A stretch of DNA of 64,000 nucleotides. It comes from Blepharisma stoltei (taxonomy: Eukaryota; Ciliophora; Heterotrichea; Heterotrichida; Blepharismidae). The translations under genes and the position numbers were made by a program. This document shows positions 43,296 through 54,220 of this stretch, piece after piece. Every line of letters starts with the position of its first letter. Positions within the stretch are counted from its first letter, which is position 1. The stretch spans positions 670,001 to 734,000 of the forward strand of contig CAJZBQ010000063.1 in NCBI GenBank assembly GCA_914767885.1, written 5' to 3'. The notes below the pieces were generated by a model. The model saw nothing but the letters and a program-made list of their open reading frames with translations, did no database searches and was not told where the DNA came from.

Positions 43296-43419
43296 GATTT
43301 CCTTTAACAAAATCCACATATTTCTTCCGAATTATGCTTTCCCTTATCACCTATCCCAATACTTGCCATATCAGAATAATGCCATCATGCTTACGTAATT
43401 AGATAAAAAAATCAAAAAT

Positions 43420-44496
43420 ATGAAACACTTCATCTGCAGAGCATTTGGAAAATACACAGTCAAAGCGCCTACAAATATCGCGCTTATCAAGTACTGGGGC
43501 AAGTCCAACGAAGACATAAACCTCCCTCTCAACTCCTCAATAAGTTTGACTGTCGACATTGAACAATTTTTTACACAAACTACCATTGAATTAAATGATG
43601 AAAAAAACCAGCTTATCCTCAACAATGAGCCAGCTGAGATCACAGGAAGAATTTCTCGTGTGATTAACATGCTGAAGTCTCTGACAAAACCAGAAAATTT
43701 AGAAAAAAAAATAAAAATCGAGTCTTGCAATAATTTTCCGACTGCCGCGGGAATGGCAAGCTCAGCTTCTGGACTGGCAGCTCTGACCTTTGGACTGGCA
43801 AAAGCATATAAGGTAAATATTAGTATGGAAGAATTGTCAGGAATCGCAAGACTTGGCTCTGGGAGCGCCTCACGCAGCTTTTTTGGCGGAATTGTCGAAT
43901 GAAGTGCAGGTGACTCTCATGAAAAAAGCATCGCAAGGCAGCTTTATGAAAATTCCCATTGGGACGAGTTAAGACTACTAGTAATATTAACTGATTTAGA
44001 AAAGAAAAAAATTTCCAGCACAAATGCAATGAAATTAAACAGAAAAATGCTACTTGAAAGGGCCAATGAAAGAGTCCCAATTCGTATAGAAAACTTAAAA
44101 AAAGCTTTAGAAGCCAAAGATTTTGAAAATTTAGCTAAAATTACTATGGAAGAAAGTGATGATTTGCATTATGTGATTGAGGCGGCTAATGTGAAATACC
44201 TGAATGCTAAAAGTGAAGAAATTAAAAAACTTATCCATGGCTTTAATTCACAAGGAATCCGTGCTGCTTATACCTTTGACGCTGGCCCAAATCCTTTTAT
44301 ATTGACTAGGAAGCAGGATATTAATGACTTAGTCAGTCATTTATTGATAAGCCTAAAATTAAGATCCCACAACGACTTAAAATTGCATGGGCAGCTGCCG
44401 AATGATCCTTTCCTATTTTTACAAAGCAGTGCAACTATTCCAGTCTTTGGGATAATTGAAAGCAAAATATCAAGGACAGGGCCTATTTTACTTTAA
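43420..44496 (+). CDS. MVD: Mevalonate diphosphate decarboxylase
   Basis: 358 aa, continuous when UGA at 43900 is Trp (GGIVEWSAGDS). Substrate/ATP motifs: VKAPTNIALIKYWGK, NLPLNSSISLT, FPTAAGMASSASGLAAL (GHMP phosphate loop), SGSASRSFFGG, AAYTFDAGPNPFIL. EC 4.1.1.33; it converts mevalonate 5-diphosphate to isopentenyl diphosphate, the last step of the cytosolic mevalonate pathway. Complete, no IES, stop TAA, 24 bp from the convergent gene at 44521. Confidence 0.96.
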
Positions 44497-44520
44497 TTTA
44501 TTAGAAATTTATGAAATAGG

Positions 44521-44763
44521 TTACTTATTTGTGGTATTAATAAATTTCCCTTTCATGATTTGCACCATCAGTTCTTTGTCCATAAATTCATAGTCTTTTG
44601 GAATGTAGAGCCTATGCCTTTCTTCTTGGTAATATTTTACCCATGGTTTATTTTTGGCATCGTCAGGGATTTCGAAATAGGATACTTCAGTAGGAAATAA
44701 ATCGTCTTTCAGCCTTATAGAGTCTTCGTATTTTATAGGCGGAGTTAAAAAGTTAATAGGCAT
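44521..44763 (-). CDS. Small hypothetical protein, 80 aa
   Basis: ATG-to-TAA frame with coding-like composition (NKPWVKYYQEERHRLYIPKD). No signal or membrane segment. Convergent with the decarboxylase gene. Size and charge would suit a mitochondrial complex or ribosome component, but nothing is recognised. Confidence 0.55.
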   Translation of the reverse strand: MPINFLTPPIKYEDSIRLKDDLFPTEVSYFEIPDDAKNKPWVKYYQEERHRLYIPKDYEFMDKELMVQIMKGKFINTTNK

Positions 44764-45576
44764 TGTATAAAAGTATTTTTTGCTTCTTCTTCCAAGCCAA
44801 CTTAAATACCCAATATTGGGATATTTTTATGCTTTTGCACGAGACATCTTTTGGCTTGGCCGAAAGCTGAAGGAAGAAGGGAAAAGAAAACCATAAGGCT
44901 TTTTGACAGTAGCCACTTTATTAATAGATGTAGATGGTCGAAAAAAAACTTTTTTTCGATAAGCTAACCCCCTAAAGGGGAAATCTCTAGCAGTAGGTGA
45001 AATAACCAGGTAAGGAAGGAGGGATTATATTAGTCGGGGTCGGAAATCCGACCACACTGACTCGCCCTTATGGGCTAGTTTTTATTAAAACGATAGAATC
45101 TAGCCTAAGTCTACCTCTGAACAACTGGAATAGCCATTTATGGAGTTGCTCATCAGCTTTCTCAATGCTAATAGGCATTATAGACAAGCTCAAGCCAAAA
45201 TTTGGCTCGATCTGCAATTATTAATTTTAAAATTCCATGGCACTTATTTCGACCATAATGGTGAGTCAGTGGGATTGGATAACCAGCTCCATTTAAGTAA
45301 GCCACCCATCACCTCTATTGCACTTATGAAATAAGAGGCTAAATGACACTTAATGGAATATATTCCAGAAATTTTGGTCATAACTTTTTCATCTGATCGA
45401 ATTTTATTGTTTTTTTTGCACTATACCTAACGAGGAAAGTTTCGATAAAAAAGCCAATCAATTATTACACTCCACAAATGGCTTGCACCAGAAACAAGAG
45501 AAATGTTGAATGCAGCATTAAATTTTTTGATGTTTTTAAAATAATTTCTTCTTAAGCCCAAAAAAAGAAAAATAGT
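44764..45576. other. Mixed germline sequence with short coding-like remnants
   Basis: 44840-45110 is GC-richer with hairpins (GGTCGGAAATCCGACC, AACCCCCTAAAGGGG). 45140-45334 reads as 64 codons (FLNANRHYRQAQAKIWLDL) and 45445-45540 as HKWLAPETREMLNAALNF in another frame. They may be pieces of one decayed gene; none is complete. Confidence 0.4.
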
Positions 45577-46154
45577 TTAAACTAGGACTAGGGCCTGAAA
45601 TAATGCCTGTAGACTAATTACTAATCTCTCTCTTAAACCCAGAGGCATGATCCTGCAATTAGGACCTAATGCAATAAAATAATCTCTCTTAAACCCAATA
45701 TCTATATGAATTCCATCTCTATTAAGCTTTACTTCATGGATAGTAATTGATTGATGAGCCAAAATCGCCCAATTTCTCCACAGACTATACACCCCATAAA
45801 ATAAGAACACAGGCAAACACAATGGCTCTTGATTAACTCTATTTGACAATTACATGGCCATGGATTCTTTGCTAAAAGAAAAAAACTTCCTATTGTTGTA
45901 GTGAGACGTCCTAAGAACCTCCCCATTGTTTTCATAAATGTAGGCTGATAGGAGTACACAAGGAGGCTTCCACTTTCATCAAATTCAAGAATTTTAGATG
46001 GGCTGTAAACATTGACTCTATTTTGAAGTTACTGAGAAGGCTTTTCACGTAACGGTTTTGGCTCCCAAGGGTTTACAAGTTTTTTTGCAGGGGATTTGAC
46101 TGTTTTCTTTGTATTGACTAAGGACCCAAAGTTCTTTAATACAGCTTTGAGCAT
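45577..46154 (-). CDS. Probable mitochondrial membrane protein (TMEM186/TMEM223-like), with 15-nt intron
   Basis: Start MLKAVLKNFGSLVNTKKTVK, basic and suitable for mitochondrial targeting. Removing a 15-nt intron gives EKPSQVNVYSPSKILEF. Then SGSLLVYSYQPTFMKTMGRF, a hydrophobic hairpin (LCLPVFLFYGVYSLWRNWAI) and IHEVKLNRDGIHIDI, the layout of small inner-membrane assembly proteins. After KNPWP (about 45840) the frame shifts; a second GT..TAG 15-mer sits there but does not restore frame, so a 17-nt intron, an indel or decay is needed. The end near 45600-45700 contains a repeated TTTAAGAGAGATTA. Confidence 0.55.
46018..46032 (-). other. 15-nt intron
   Basis: GTAACTTCAAAATAG on the minus strand. 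It begins with an in-frame TAA otherwise; removal keeps the frame. Fifteen-nucleotide GT-AG introns are characteristic of heterotrich ciliates. Confidence 0.8.
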
Positions 46155-46241
46155 ATTTAATCAAATAGGGTAGATATTTGTATATACTGGAAAGTTTATT
46201 AGTAAAATCAAGCTTTTTTTTTAAAAAAAAATTAAATAATT

Positions 46242-47090
46242 ATGCCAAAAAGCATACTTTTCATATACAAAATTAAAATGGGATACCAAGCCCCTAGTCA
46301 GCTTTCATGCGAAATCAGCCTTTACATTCCTACTTATTTTCAGAACACAACCTTAATAGCTCATCTAAACAGAAAAAATATCCCATATATCGTATTTTCT
46401 TCAGAAAAACACCACCCTAATTCTATTTTATTCTATCGGCATACTATTTCTTCCAAGGTAAACTCAGAAGAATTTTTAGTAAATAATAAAAAAGTCCTTG
46501 CGATATTATTAGAAGGCGATTTTAGTGACGAAAAAGAACTCCTGGAAGATTATTTATCAATTTACTATAAAAATAAAATCCGAGTAATTTTGGTTCTGCA
46601 AGGGCTAAAAGAGGCCTTAGAAACAGTCCAATTTACACAGAGAAAAGGGTTCACCCATGAAACTTATGCAGAATGGGTAGCCCAAATGATGATAAAAGGG
46701 GTTGATTGTATAGAAACTGAGAATTTCCGAGATACTGCAGATTATTTAGAAAGGGTTATTAACACCTTAAATAATGGGCCATATAGACCTCTTCCTACTG
46801 TTTTTCATTTACAGTCTCGAAAGCTCTCAGTAAATCATAATATACCCAAATCTTCAGCTTTGTGAGCAAGTCAACTGATAAATATTCCTGGAATTTCTGA
46901 AAGTAAGGCAAAATCCATTATTGATATGTACCCAACTTTAAGCTCGCTGATGGAAGCTTATGAAAATGAAGAAAAATCAGAAGCAGAAAAGAAATTAATT
47001 TTGGCACAGATTGGGGAGAGAAAGGAGAAAAAAAATTCAAGCAAAATTTATAGGTTTTATACAAGTAAAAATCCTGATGAAATTTTGTAA
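46242..47090 (+). CDS. EME1/ERCC4-family structure-specific nuclease subunit, 282 aa
   Basis: Middle region VLAILLEGDFSDEKELLEDY and IRVILVLQGLKEALE, then YAEWVAQMMIKGVDCIETEN, matches the ERCC4 nuclease fold of EME1/MMS4-type partners; the catalytic GDxnERKxxxD signature is not intact. A C-terminal helix-hairpin-helix follows UGA=Trp: LINIPGISESKAKSII. Expected to pair with MUS81 in processing branched DNA. The stop codon TAA (47088-47090) is also the left flanking repeat of the adjacent MITE. Confidence 0.75.
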
Positions 47091-47380
47091 CTCTTCTGTC
47101 CTCTAGTTCGCATGGAGAAGTTATATTTCAAAATTTCAAAAAATCCCGCTTTGTAAAAAGGTAAGCAAATTTATTTAATTCGTAAAATTTGTGTTTTTAA
47201 AATTCAATTTGTTAAAAATTAAACAGTATTAGCTAGAGATTTTATTATACTAATTATCAATTATATATCAAATTTTTCATAAAAACTTTTTATATTAATA
47301 TTTTTGTTCACTCAAAGGTTTTTTTTTTGGGCAAAAAATACTGATCTTTCCAATAGTTTAGTTTATTCGTTAGGAGGGAG
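47091..47380 (-). mobile_element. MITE on a stop codon, CTCCC/GGGAG family
   Basis: Left end decayed (CTCTTCTGTCCTCTAGTTCG), internal CTAGAGATTTTATTATACTA and right end TTAGGAGGGAG; TAA at 47088-47090 and 47381-47383. Removing it leaves the same TAA stop for the nuclease gene. Confidence 0.75.
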
Positions 47381-47383
47381 TAA

Positions 47384-48176
47384 GAATTTTAATTTAAATT
47401 ATTTTTTCGGTTTTATTAACAATTGGATTAATTAAGCTGCATTATTTTGCACAATTTTTTGCTTGATTATTACTCTGAGCAATTAATGACAGATAAACCT
47501 GAAGCTAATTTGGGTTTGAAAATTTTCTTTCAGAAAATTACGCACCTTGATTGCAAAATTTCAAGTTTAAAATAGGATTCATAATTAGACTTAAGAAATC
47601 AGCAGGGTCTCGGAAAACATAACACAGAGATTCATAGTCTCTTCTATTAAAATAAATTATCAATTTTTTTCAAATAAAATATATTTAAACGTATTAGTCT
47701 TATTAGGAAATTCCTTTTTAATATTTCATATCACCCTAAATTTATCAAATACTGAACTTTTATCTTTAAATGAAAAATTTCGAATATTCTTACTAAAGAT
47801 GGTAATTTGTGAGGTTTGGAGTTGAGGAATAAGGCTTAAGGGTTCTTCATTAATAACGCAATTAATTAAATATAATGTAAAATATACTAGTTGCATACAA
47901 TAAATGCCTTCATGCCATTCACTATAACATATTACCAATAAAAGCTCTCAAGTATTTTATTTAGTTTTAGCATTTTCATATCAAATTAACATTCCTAAAA
48001 TAGTGATCTTCCTTAGAATAACCTATTCAAATTTTCATAGACGAAGACTTTCTATCATCAAGCTAATTCATTAAAATATTAGCCAGATATTACTTTATTA
48101 AAGACTTTAAACGTTTTTCTTCTCATTTTAATCTTGATCTTCTCATAAAAAGGTGAATTATTTGCTTCAGCTTATG
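47384..48176. other. AT-rich region, no gene seen
   Basis: No sustained coding frame on either strand and no recognised repeat. Confidence 0.5.
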
Positions 48177-48773
48177 TTACGTTTCTTTCTTCGGATTAAG
48201 TAAATAATGAGCTTGCTGATACATCAGGCCTAGTTCTTCTTCTATCTGCTTTTGCTTATTGGCTTCTTCCTTTTGGCTTCATATTCTTGTCTCTCTTCAT
48301 AAGCATAAAATTTTCTTTTTCTTTTAAATTGCTCCTTTTCATCTCAAATCTTTAGCTATCTTAGCATAGAAGCCTCATATAAGCTTTTATTCAGAGCTCT
48401 TGCAATTGTCCTTTCAGTTTCATTATTTTATTAAGCTCTTCATAACTCGAACTTTTAAAATTAGCCGTTTTTATAAAATTAAGCCTTTCAAACCCATCAT
48501 CGCAATTTCAAATAATTCTTCAAGTCTCAACAATTTCAATAATAAGGCAAATATCAGCTTCGTATAATTATTATTTTGCTTAAAACTATATTTTGCAAGT
48601 AAATTCTTAACTAAAATTAATTATTTTTTAAAATCATTTAATTAGGCCTTATAAAGCTGCTGAGACTTGTCCAAATTCTCACGGTCAAATATTTCAATTT
48701 GCTTTTGATCACCTATGAAAAATTTTAGGAAAAAGTGTGCTGTTTTGCATGTATCTTCTTGAAAGTCTGCCAT
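48177..48773 (-). pseudogene. Broken gene with several frame changes
   Basis: It starts MADFQEDTCKTAHFFLKFF, loses frame at an AT-rich insert (about 48560-48645, TA-joinable as QQLYEADICL with three UGA=Trp), then codes for NETERTIARALNKSLYEASM, a stop TAG, KIWDEKEQFKRKRKFYAYEE, a 1-nt shift, and EEELGLMYQQAHYLLNPKKE to TAA. The IARALNKSLYEAS segment resembles a ubiquitin-interacting motif. Too many lesions for simple IES removal. Confidence 0.5.
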
Positions 48774-49163
48774 ATTTTTATGGATAAAACGGCTAACTCT
48801 ACCCAAAAATAAATTTTTATAATAAATATGTGATGATAAATTATAATAAAATCTTCTAATAATTCTATTAAATAATAGCAGCTTACGTCATAAAAGTTTT
48901 AATTTCATAATTAATTAAGTTTTGCAATTATAGACATTTAAATTTCGATTTTTTTTTAAAAAATCATTAAAGCAATATATTGCTTGTTAGGAAGCTTTTT
49001 GGTTCGATCAATTTTACTTGGTTGAGCCAAAATGTCTAATTAGAGGGCAATTCATATCCTAACTATTTTTTTGAGGAAAAATCCTTAGCCCATAAGCGAG
49101 CCAAGTTTTATCATTCACAGAGGATGAGAAGTAAGAGAAATCTAGCGATTATAATAAATACAA

Positions 49164-51606
49164 ATGAAAATCGCTATCTTACTTATACTCAGCTTAACTG
49201 CGTTTGGGATAAGAAATGATGTGTACAAGTCAATGTTCTTACAGCAAGACAGTGCTACAACTTCCACGACTAGTTCTGTGTCATCAGCGGAAGCATCTGC
49301 ATATGTAGAAGAGGCAGCATCTGAAGTTAGTTCAACAACTGAAGAAGCAAGTGAAGAAGCAGAAACATACGTTGAGAGTGGAGAAGCAGAAGCTGATGCT
49401 GAAGAAGCTGAATCTACTGCTGAAGAAGCAGCTGAAACAACTGAAGAAGCAGCTGAAGAAGTTGAAGAAGAAGCTGAAACAGCTGAAGAAGAATCTAGTG
49501 AATCAACTGAATCAACTGAATCAACTGAAACAACTGAAACAACTGAAACAACTGAAACAACTGAAACAACTGAAACTACCTTTTTCATTCAAGAAGAAAT
49601 TTTAAGCTACTCTGAAGCCAAAGCTGCTGCTCAAGAATATGTTGAAAGTGGAGAAGCCGAAAGCGACGCTTATGCAGCTGAAGCAACTGTTGATTATTAC
49701 TTTGAATCTGGAGAAGCTGAATCCGATGCTGAAGCAACAGAAGCAGATGCTGACCAATATGTTGAATCAGGAGAAGCATCAGCCGATGCAGCAAAAGTTG
49801 AAGAAGCCGCTGAAGAGTATGTTGAGAGTGGAGAAGCAGCACAAGATGCCGAAAAAGCAGACCAAGCTAAAGATGAAGCTGCTGAAGATGCTGGTGAAGA
49901 AGCTGCAGAATATGTTGAATCAGGAGAAGCTGAAGCAGACGCTCAAGAAGCTGAAGCTGCCGCAGAAGCTGCAGAAGCTGATGCCGAAGCTGATGCTGAA
50001 GCTGAAGATGAAACTGCAACATCTTTCGTACAACTTGAAGAAATTTACAGTTACTCTGAACTTAAAGCTGCCGCTCAAGAATACGTAGAATCAGGACAAG
50101 CTGAAAGCGATGCTCAAACAGCCTCAGTCGAAGCTGAAGCATATGTTGAATCTGGAGAAGCAGAAGCCGATGCTGAAGCCGCTGAAGCTGATGCCGACCA
50201 ATATGTCGAATCAGGACAAGCATCTGCCGATGCAGCACAAGCTGAAGAAGCCGCTGAAGAATACGTTGAAAGCGGACAAGCAGCAGAAGATGCCGAAAAA
50301 GCTGATGAAGCCCACGATGAAGCAGTTGAAGCCGCTGGCGACGAAGCTGCAGAATACGTTGAATCAGGAGAAGCTGAAGCAGACGCTCAAGAAGCTGAAG
50401 CTGCCGCAGAAGCTGCAGAAGCTGATGCTGAAGCTGAAGATGAAGCTGCAACCTCTTTCGTACAACTTGAAGAAATTTACAGCTACTCTGAACTTAAAGC
50501 TGCCGCTCAAGAATACGTAGAATCTGGACAAGCTGAAAGCGATGCTCAAACTGCCTCAGTCGAAGCTGAAGCATATGTTGAATCTGGAGAAGCAGAAGCT
50601 GATGCTGAAGCCGCCGAAGCTGATGCCGACCAATATGTCGAATCAGGACAAGCCTCAGCCGATGCAGCACAAGCTGAAGAAGCCGCTGAAGAATACGTTG
50701 AAAGCGGACAAGCAGCAGAAGATGCCGAAAAAGTTGATGAAGCCTACGATGAAGCAGTTGAAGCCGCTGGCGACGAAGCTGCAGAATACGTTGAATCAGG
50801 AGAAGCTGAAGCAGACGCTCAAGAAGCTGAAGCTGCCGCAGAAGCTGCAGAAGCTGATGCTGAAGCTGAAGATGAAGCAACCACAACTCTCTTCTTACAA
50901 ACAGAAGAAGAAATTTACAGTTACTCTGAGATTAAAGCCGCAGTTCAAGATTACATAGGATCAGGACAAGCTGAAACTGATGCTCACTCCCCCCTCCATG
51001 AGTGAGCAAAAACACTTCATTGGAAAATCCCTTATTTTTTGGTTACTAGCACCTGTAAGCAATCAAAAAAAATTTTTTAAAATCATTAATATATATATTG
51101 ATAATTTAATATAATTAAAAACCTAGCTAATTCTATTCAATTTAGTAGTTTGCATTCTAAAATATTATTTTAATAAATTAATTGCATTTTACTTCAATTT
51201 TTTTAATTATAAACTTATTTATAACCCTATATATGAGAAAGTAAAAAAATTATGTTTCAGAGATGGGGAGAGTCAGGAAGCTTCAGTTGCAATTCAAAGC
51301 TATGTTGAATCTGGAGAAGCCGAAGCTGACTATGAAGCAGCTGAAGCTGATGCTGAAGCCTATGTCTCATCAGGACAAGCAGAATCAGACGCAGCAGAGG
51401 CTGAGGCAGCTGCTGAGGAGTACGTAGAATCTGGACAAGCAGCTGAAGATGCTGAAAAAATCGATGATGCAGAGGATGAAGCAGCTAAAGAAGCAGCAAA
51501 AGACACTTATGAATACGTTGATAGTGGAGAAGCAGAAGCAGATGCTGAGGCAGCAGAAGAAGCAGCTGAGGAGGTAGAAGAAGATATCGAAGATGAAACA
51601 GAATAA
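49164..51606 (+). CDS. Acidic Ala/Glu-rich repeat protein, secreted, split by a MITE (717 aa)
   Basis: Signal peptide MKIAILLILSLTAFG. The rest is almost only A, E, D, S, T, Q, V and Y, with YVESGEA or YVESGQA every 20-30 residues and an ES/ET tract (ESTESTESTETTETT). Exons 49164-50986 and 51276-51606 join at TCA to give DAQEASVAIQSYVESG in register with upstream repeats. No Cys. Strongly acidic, likely disordered or coiled; could be a matrix, cyst-wall or granule-content protein. Function not recognised. Confidence 0.8.
50025..50888 (+). repeat. Two tandem 432-bp coding repeats
   Basis: Unit boundaries at TTCGTACAACTTGAAGAAAT (50025 and 50457). The two units are nearly identical in DNA, 144 codons each, with a more diverged unit upstream (from about 49590) and downstream. 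Recent duplication or conversion. Confidence 0.85.
50987..51272 (+). mobile_element. MITE in the acidic repeat gene, TCA-flanked
   Basis: CTCCCCCCTCCATGAGTGAG at the left, GATGGGGAGAG at the right (hairpin lost), family-type interior (CTAGCTAATTCTATTCAATT). TCA at 50984-50986 and 51273-51275. Total excision of 289 bp leaves 718 codons exactly. Confidence 0.85.
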
Positions 51607-51848
51607 ATGGAAAAACCTAGAAGATAATTAATATAATTTTACTTTATTTCAAATCCATAGCTTTAAATTAATAAATTCTAGTCAGAAATTGTAAATAAAA
51701 ATTTTTAAGCTTAATAAATTAATTAATTATTTGATATTAAGTTATTCTTTAGTAATAATTAAATTTTTGGAATAACAGTATAATAAGAATCCTTAAGATT
51801 TACTAGTTTTCTAGTTAATTTTACCCTTATTTTTAAACTTTTCGTTAA

Positions 51849-53572
51849 TTAAAAGCTGAGAAATGCTAATCCAAGTCCTATCAACGACAGATAAACTCCA
51901 CTATCATCATCCATCTTTGCATTAGATAATGCAAAGCCTAATCTTTGGTTATCCATGTCAAAATTGATATAGTATCTTCTAATGAACGAGTCTCCTAAAA
52001 GCCAATAATCATCTTCTTGTGGAAAGATAATTAATAAATATTTTCCCTTGACTTTATACATATAGTCGTGTGGTGCTAATTCCAAAGTAATTCCTGCTGC
52101 TTGGAAATAGATGCTTGGGAGTTCTGAAGAGATTTTATCGCAAAAGATAAGTCCTTCACCATCTTGCTTGCATCCAAAAGTTTTAGAGCTTGTAAGAAAT
52201 GCAGAAATCGCAGTTACATCTTTAAGAGGTGCATATATGAAACTTGTTCCTGTATCAATAATCCCAGTAATAGCAATATCAAGAATGGTTGTTCCAAAAA
52301 GAGTTTGGGTGAAAGAAATTTCCCAAAAATCAGGAGGATTTTTGGCTACTAAGTCGACATAAATAAAAGAAGTTGCTTCATTTAAGAGAATTTTTTAAAA
52401 AAATTATTTATAGGTAAAAATTATTTTAAAATATAGGTTTTTGTGTAGAAAATATTGGCATTACCTAAAAGCAGTCTGATTAGAGTATTTTGCTAGATCA
52501 TACCCTTCAACCATAAGGTTTGACTGTGGTGAGCTTCCTTCATAGTTTAAGAAAAATGCGAAAGTCCTTGATGTGATTTTCTTTTGGGTTTGTAATACCG
52601 TCATCAGTGAAGGATATCCCTGTCCCAAATCGTCAAATGCAAAACCAATGAGGCCATCTGGAGCGAACCCTGTATCGTTTGTTTCCTTGGTAGCCATTAA
52701 AAAGGCGTATTGAGTAGCATTTAGAACTGTGGAGTCACCAATTCCAACGACATCCGAAACCATTTCTCCTGAAGTTGAGCCAATCCCATATTCAATATCC
52801 ATGGTTTTGGAATAATTTTTTTAAAAAATATATTTCTTGCTTAATTATTTTAAAAAAAAAATAATTGGGCCATGGTCGCATCTAAATCTTTGAAAGTTGA
52901 GGACTTTGTAGGGTCATAAGTTTGATCACATTTGTGGCAATCTTCGCAGCCTTTTTTAACTACCCACAATGTGGTGCTTCCAGTGTCGTATTGACAGGTG
53001 AATTTTTTGGCTGGAGTGCCAATAGAAATAACTCCATAATAAATTGTCTAACTCCCCCTCCGTGAGCGAATAAAAAAATTTTGTTCGCTCGCGGAGGGTT
53101 AATTTTTTTTTAAAAATTTATCTTTAAATTTTCTAATAAAATTTTTTTTTCAAAATTTAAAATATTCCCAATCTTAAAAATTGAGAAGTAAAAATTAATT
53201 TAATTCGTGAAATTTATGTTTTAAAATGAAATTTGTTTAAAATTAAAGAGAATTAGCTAGAGTTTTCATCATACTAATATCATTTATATATCAAAATTTT
53301 TTTTTCTGTACAAAATTTTTGTTCGCTCACAGGGTGGTTTTTAAAAAAAATAGAAATTTTTCCAATAGTTTTGTTCGCTCACGGAGTGTGGAGTAAGTAG
53401 AAAATACATCGTCTCCATTTTTCAACATTGATGAGGTGCCAGCTTCTAATAAATTCTTTGCCCTGACTTTTTGGAAATGCTCCCAATGTTCTTCGTTTGA
53501 TTTAAAGTGAGTGTCAAGGTCAATAGAAATCGATGCAAAAACTGCTGGGAGAATAAAATAGAGGAATTGCAT
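51849..53572 (-). CDS. Pepsin-like aspartic protease (A1 family), 398 aa after three IESs
   Basis: Exons 53396-53572, 52877-53041, 52464-52805 and 51849-52361. Signal peptide MQFLYFILPAVFAS. STYYGVISIGTPAKKF and catalytic DTGSTTLWV; flap IEYGIGSTSG; second catalytic IIDTGTSFIYAP; DYWLLGDSFIRRYYINFD. The tail ends in a hydrophobic stretch (VYLSLIGLGLAFLSF), suggesting a membrane or GPI anchor. Secretory/lysosomal acid protease. Both Asp-Thr-Gly motifs are intact. Cys pairs GCEDCHKC sit after the first motif. Confidence 0.93.
52362..52463. other. IES in protease (102 bp)
   Basis: TA at 52360-52361 and 52462-52463. Removal gives TAFRYVDLVAKNPP in frame. Confidence 0.75.
52806..52876. other. IES in protease flanked by a 7-bp repeat without TA (71 bp)
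   Basis: The gene-sense repeat ACCATGG lies at both edges (52799-52805 and 52870-52876). Removing one repeat unit plus the insert gives DLDATMDIEYGIG, exactly the family length; no TA pair nearby keeps the frame. Confidence 0.7.
53042..53395. other. IES in protease carrying a MITE (354 bp)
   Basis: TA at 53040-53041 and 53394-53395; removal gives DVFSTYYGVISIG. The nested MITE is 9 bp shorter on one side, and restoring at the MITE edge alone would leave an in-frame TAG. Confidence 0.8.
53052..53393 (-). mobile_element. MITE, CTCCC/GGGAG family, inside protease IES
   Basis: Left hairpin CTCCCCCTCCGTGAGCGAA with mirror GTTCGCTCGCGGAGGG; right end CGCTCACGGAGTGTGGAG. TAA at 53049-53051 and 53394-53396. 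Confidence 0.85.
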
Positions 53573-54220
53573 TTTATTATGGTGAAATTTTAGGCTTGAT
53601 GACATGGTTACAAAAATGACGATAAAAATCTAACAATTTTAATTTGAAGAAAAAAGCTGATAATTGGAATGGGAATGATATATTGAATAAAACTAAAAAG
53701 TTTGTGAGGAATAAGAAAATAGAGAGGAGAAAAAATAGATATTATTTTAGAAAAATTCTTTGGCACAGTTTTTTTGGTTTCAACTAAATCGAAAAAAAAT
53801 GCTTGAAAGAAATATGATCTCTTGCATAAATTTCATTTTACTTATCTATGGTAAATTAATTTTAAAATGTCAAAAACATCTTGACAATGCCATAGACTCA
53901 ATTTTATATGTAATGATATGCCAAAATATTTTTTGACATTTTAAAATTAATTTGCAATAGATAAGCAAAGTGAAATTTTGCCAACATATTATAGAAGATA
54001 AATGCAATTATAAAAGAAAATTCTGTCCAATTTGCATACATAATTGAAGGTTTTCAATCCATTTTCAACACTTTATATTTTATTAATTTTATTCACCATT
54101 TACTCAAAGTCAAATAAGAATTCTAAAGTTTTAATTTTCATAGATTATAATTGCTATTATTTTTTATCAATTTTGAAATAAAGTTAAAGCGATTTTGCTA
54201 TAAATTGCAGAAATTTGTTA
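53573..54220. other. Intergenic DNA with an imperfect palindrome
   Basis: 53826-53878 (CATTTTACTTATCTATGGTA, TTTTAAAATGTCAAAAA) is mirrored at 53927-53980. An IES-sized hairpin of about 155 bp. No gene. Confidence 0.55.

Noticed and set aside
49142-49588. Ser/Val-rich minus-strand frame and other frames across 49.1-51.0 kb
   Set aside because: Shadows of the repetitive acidic gene in alternative frames.
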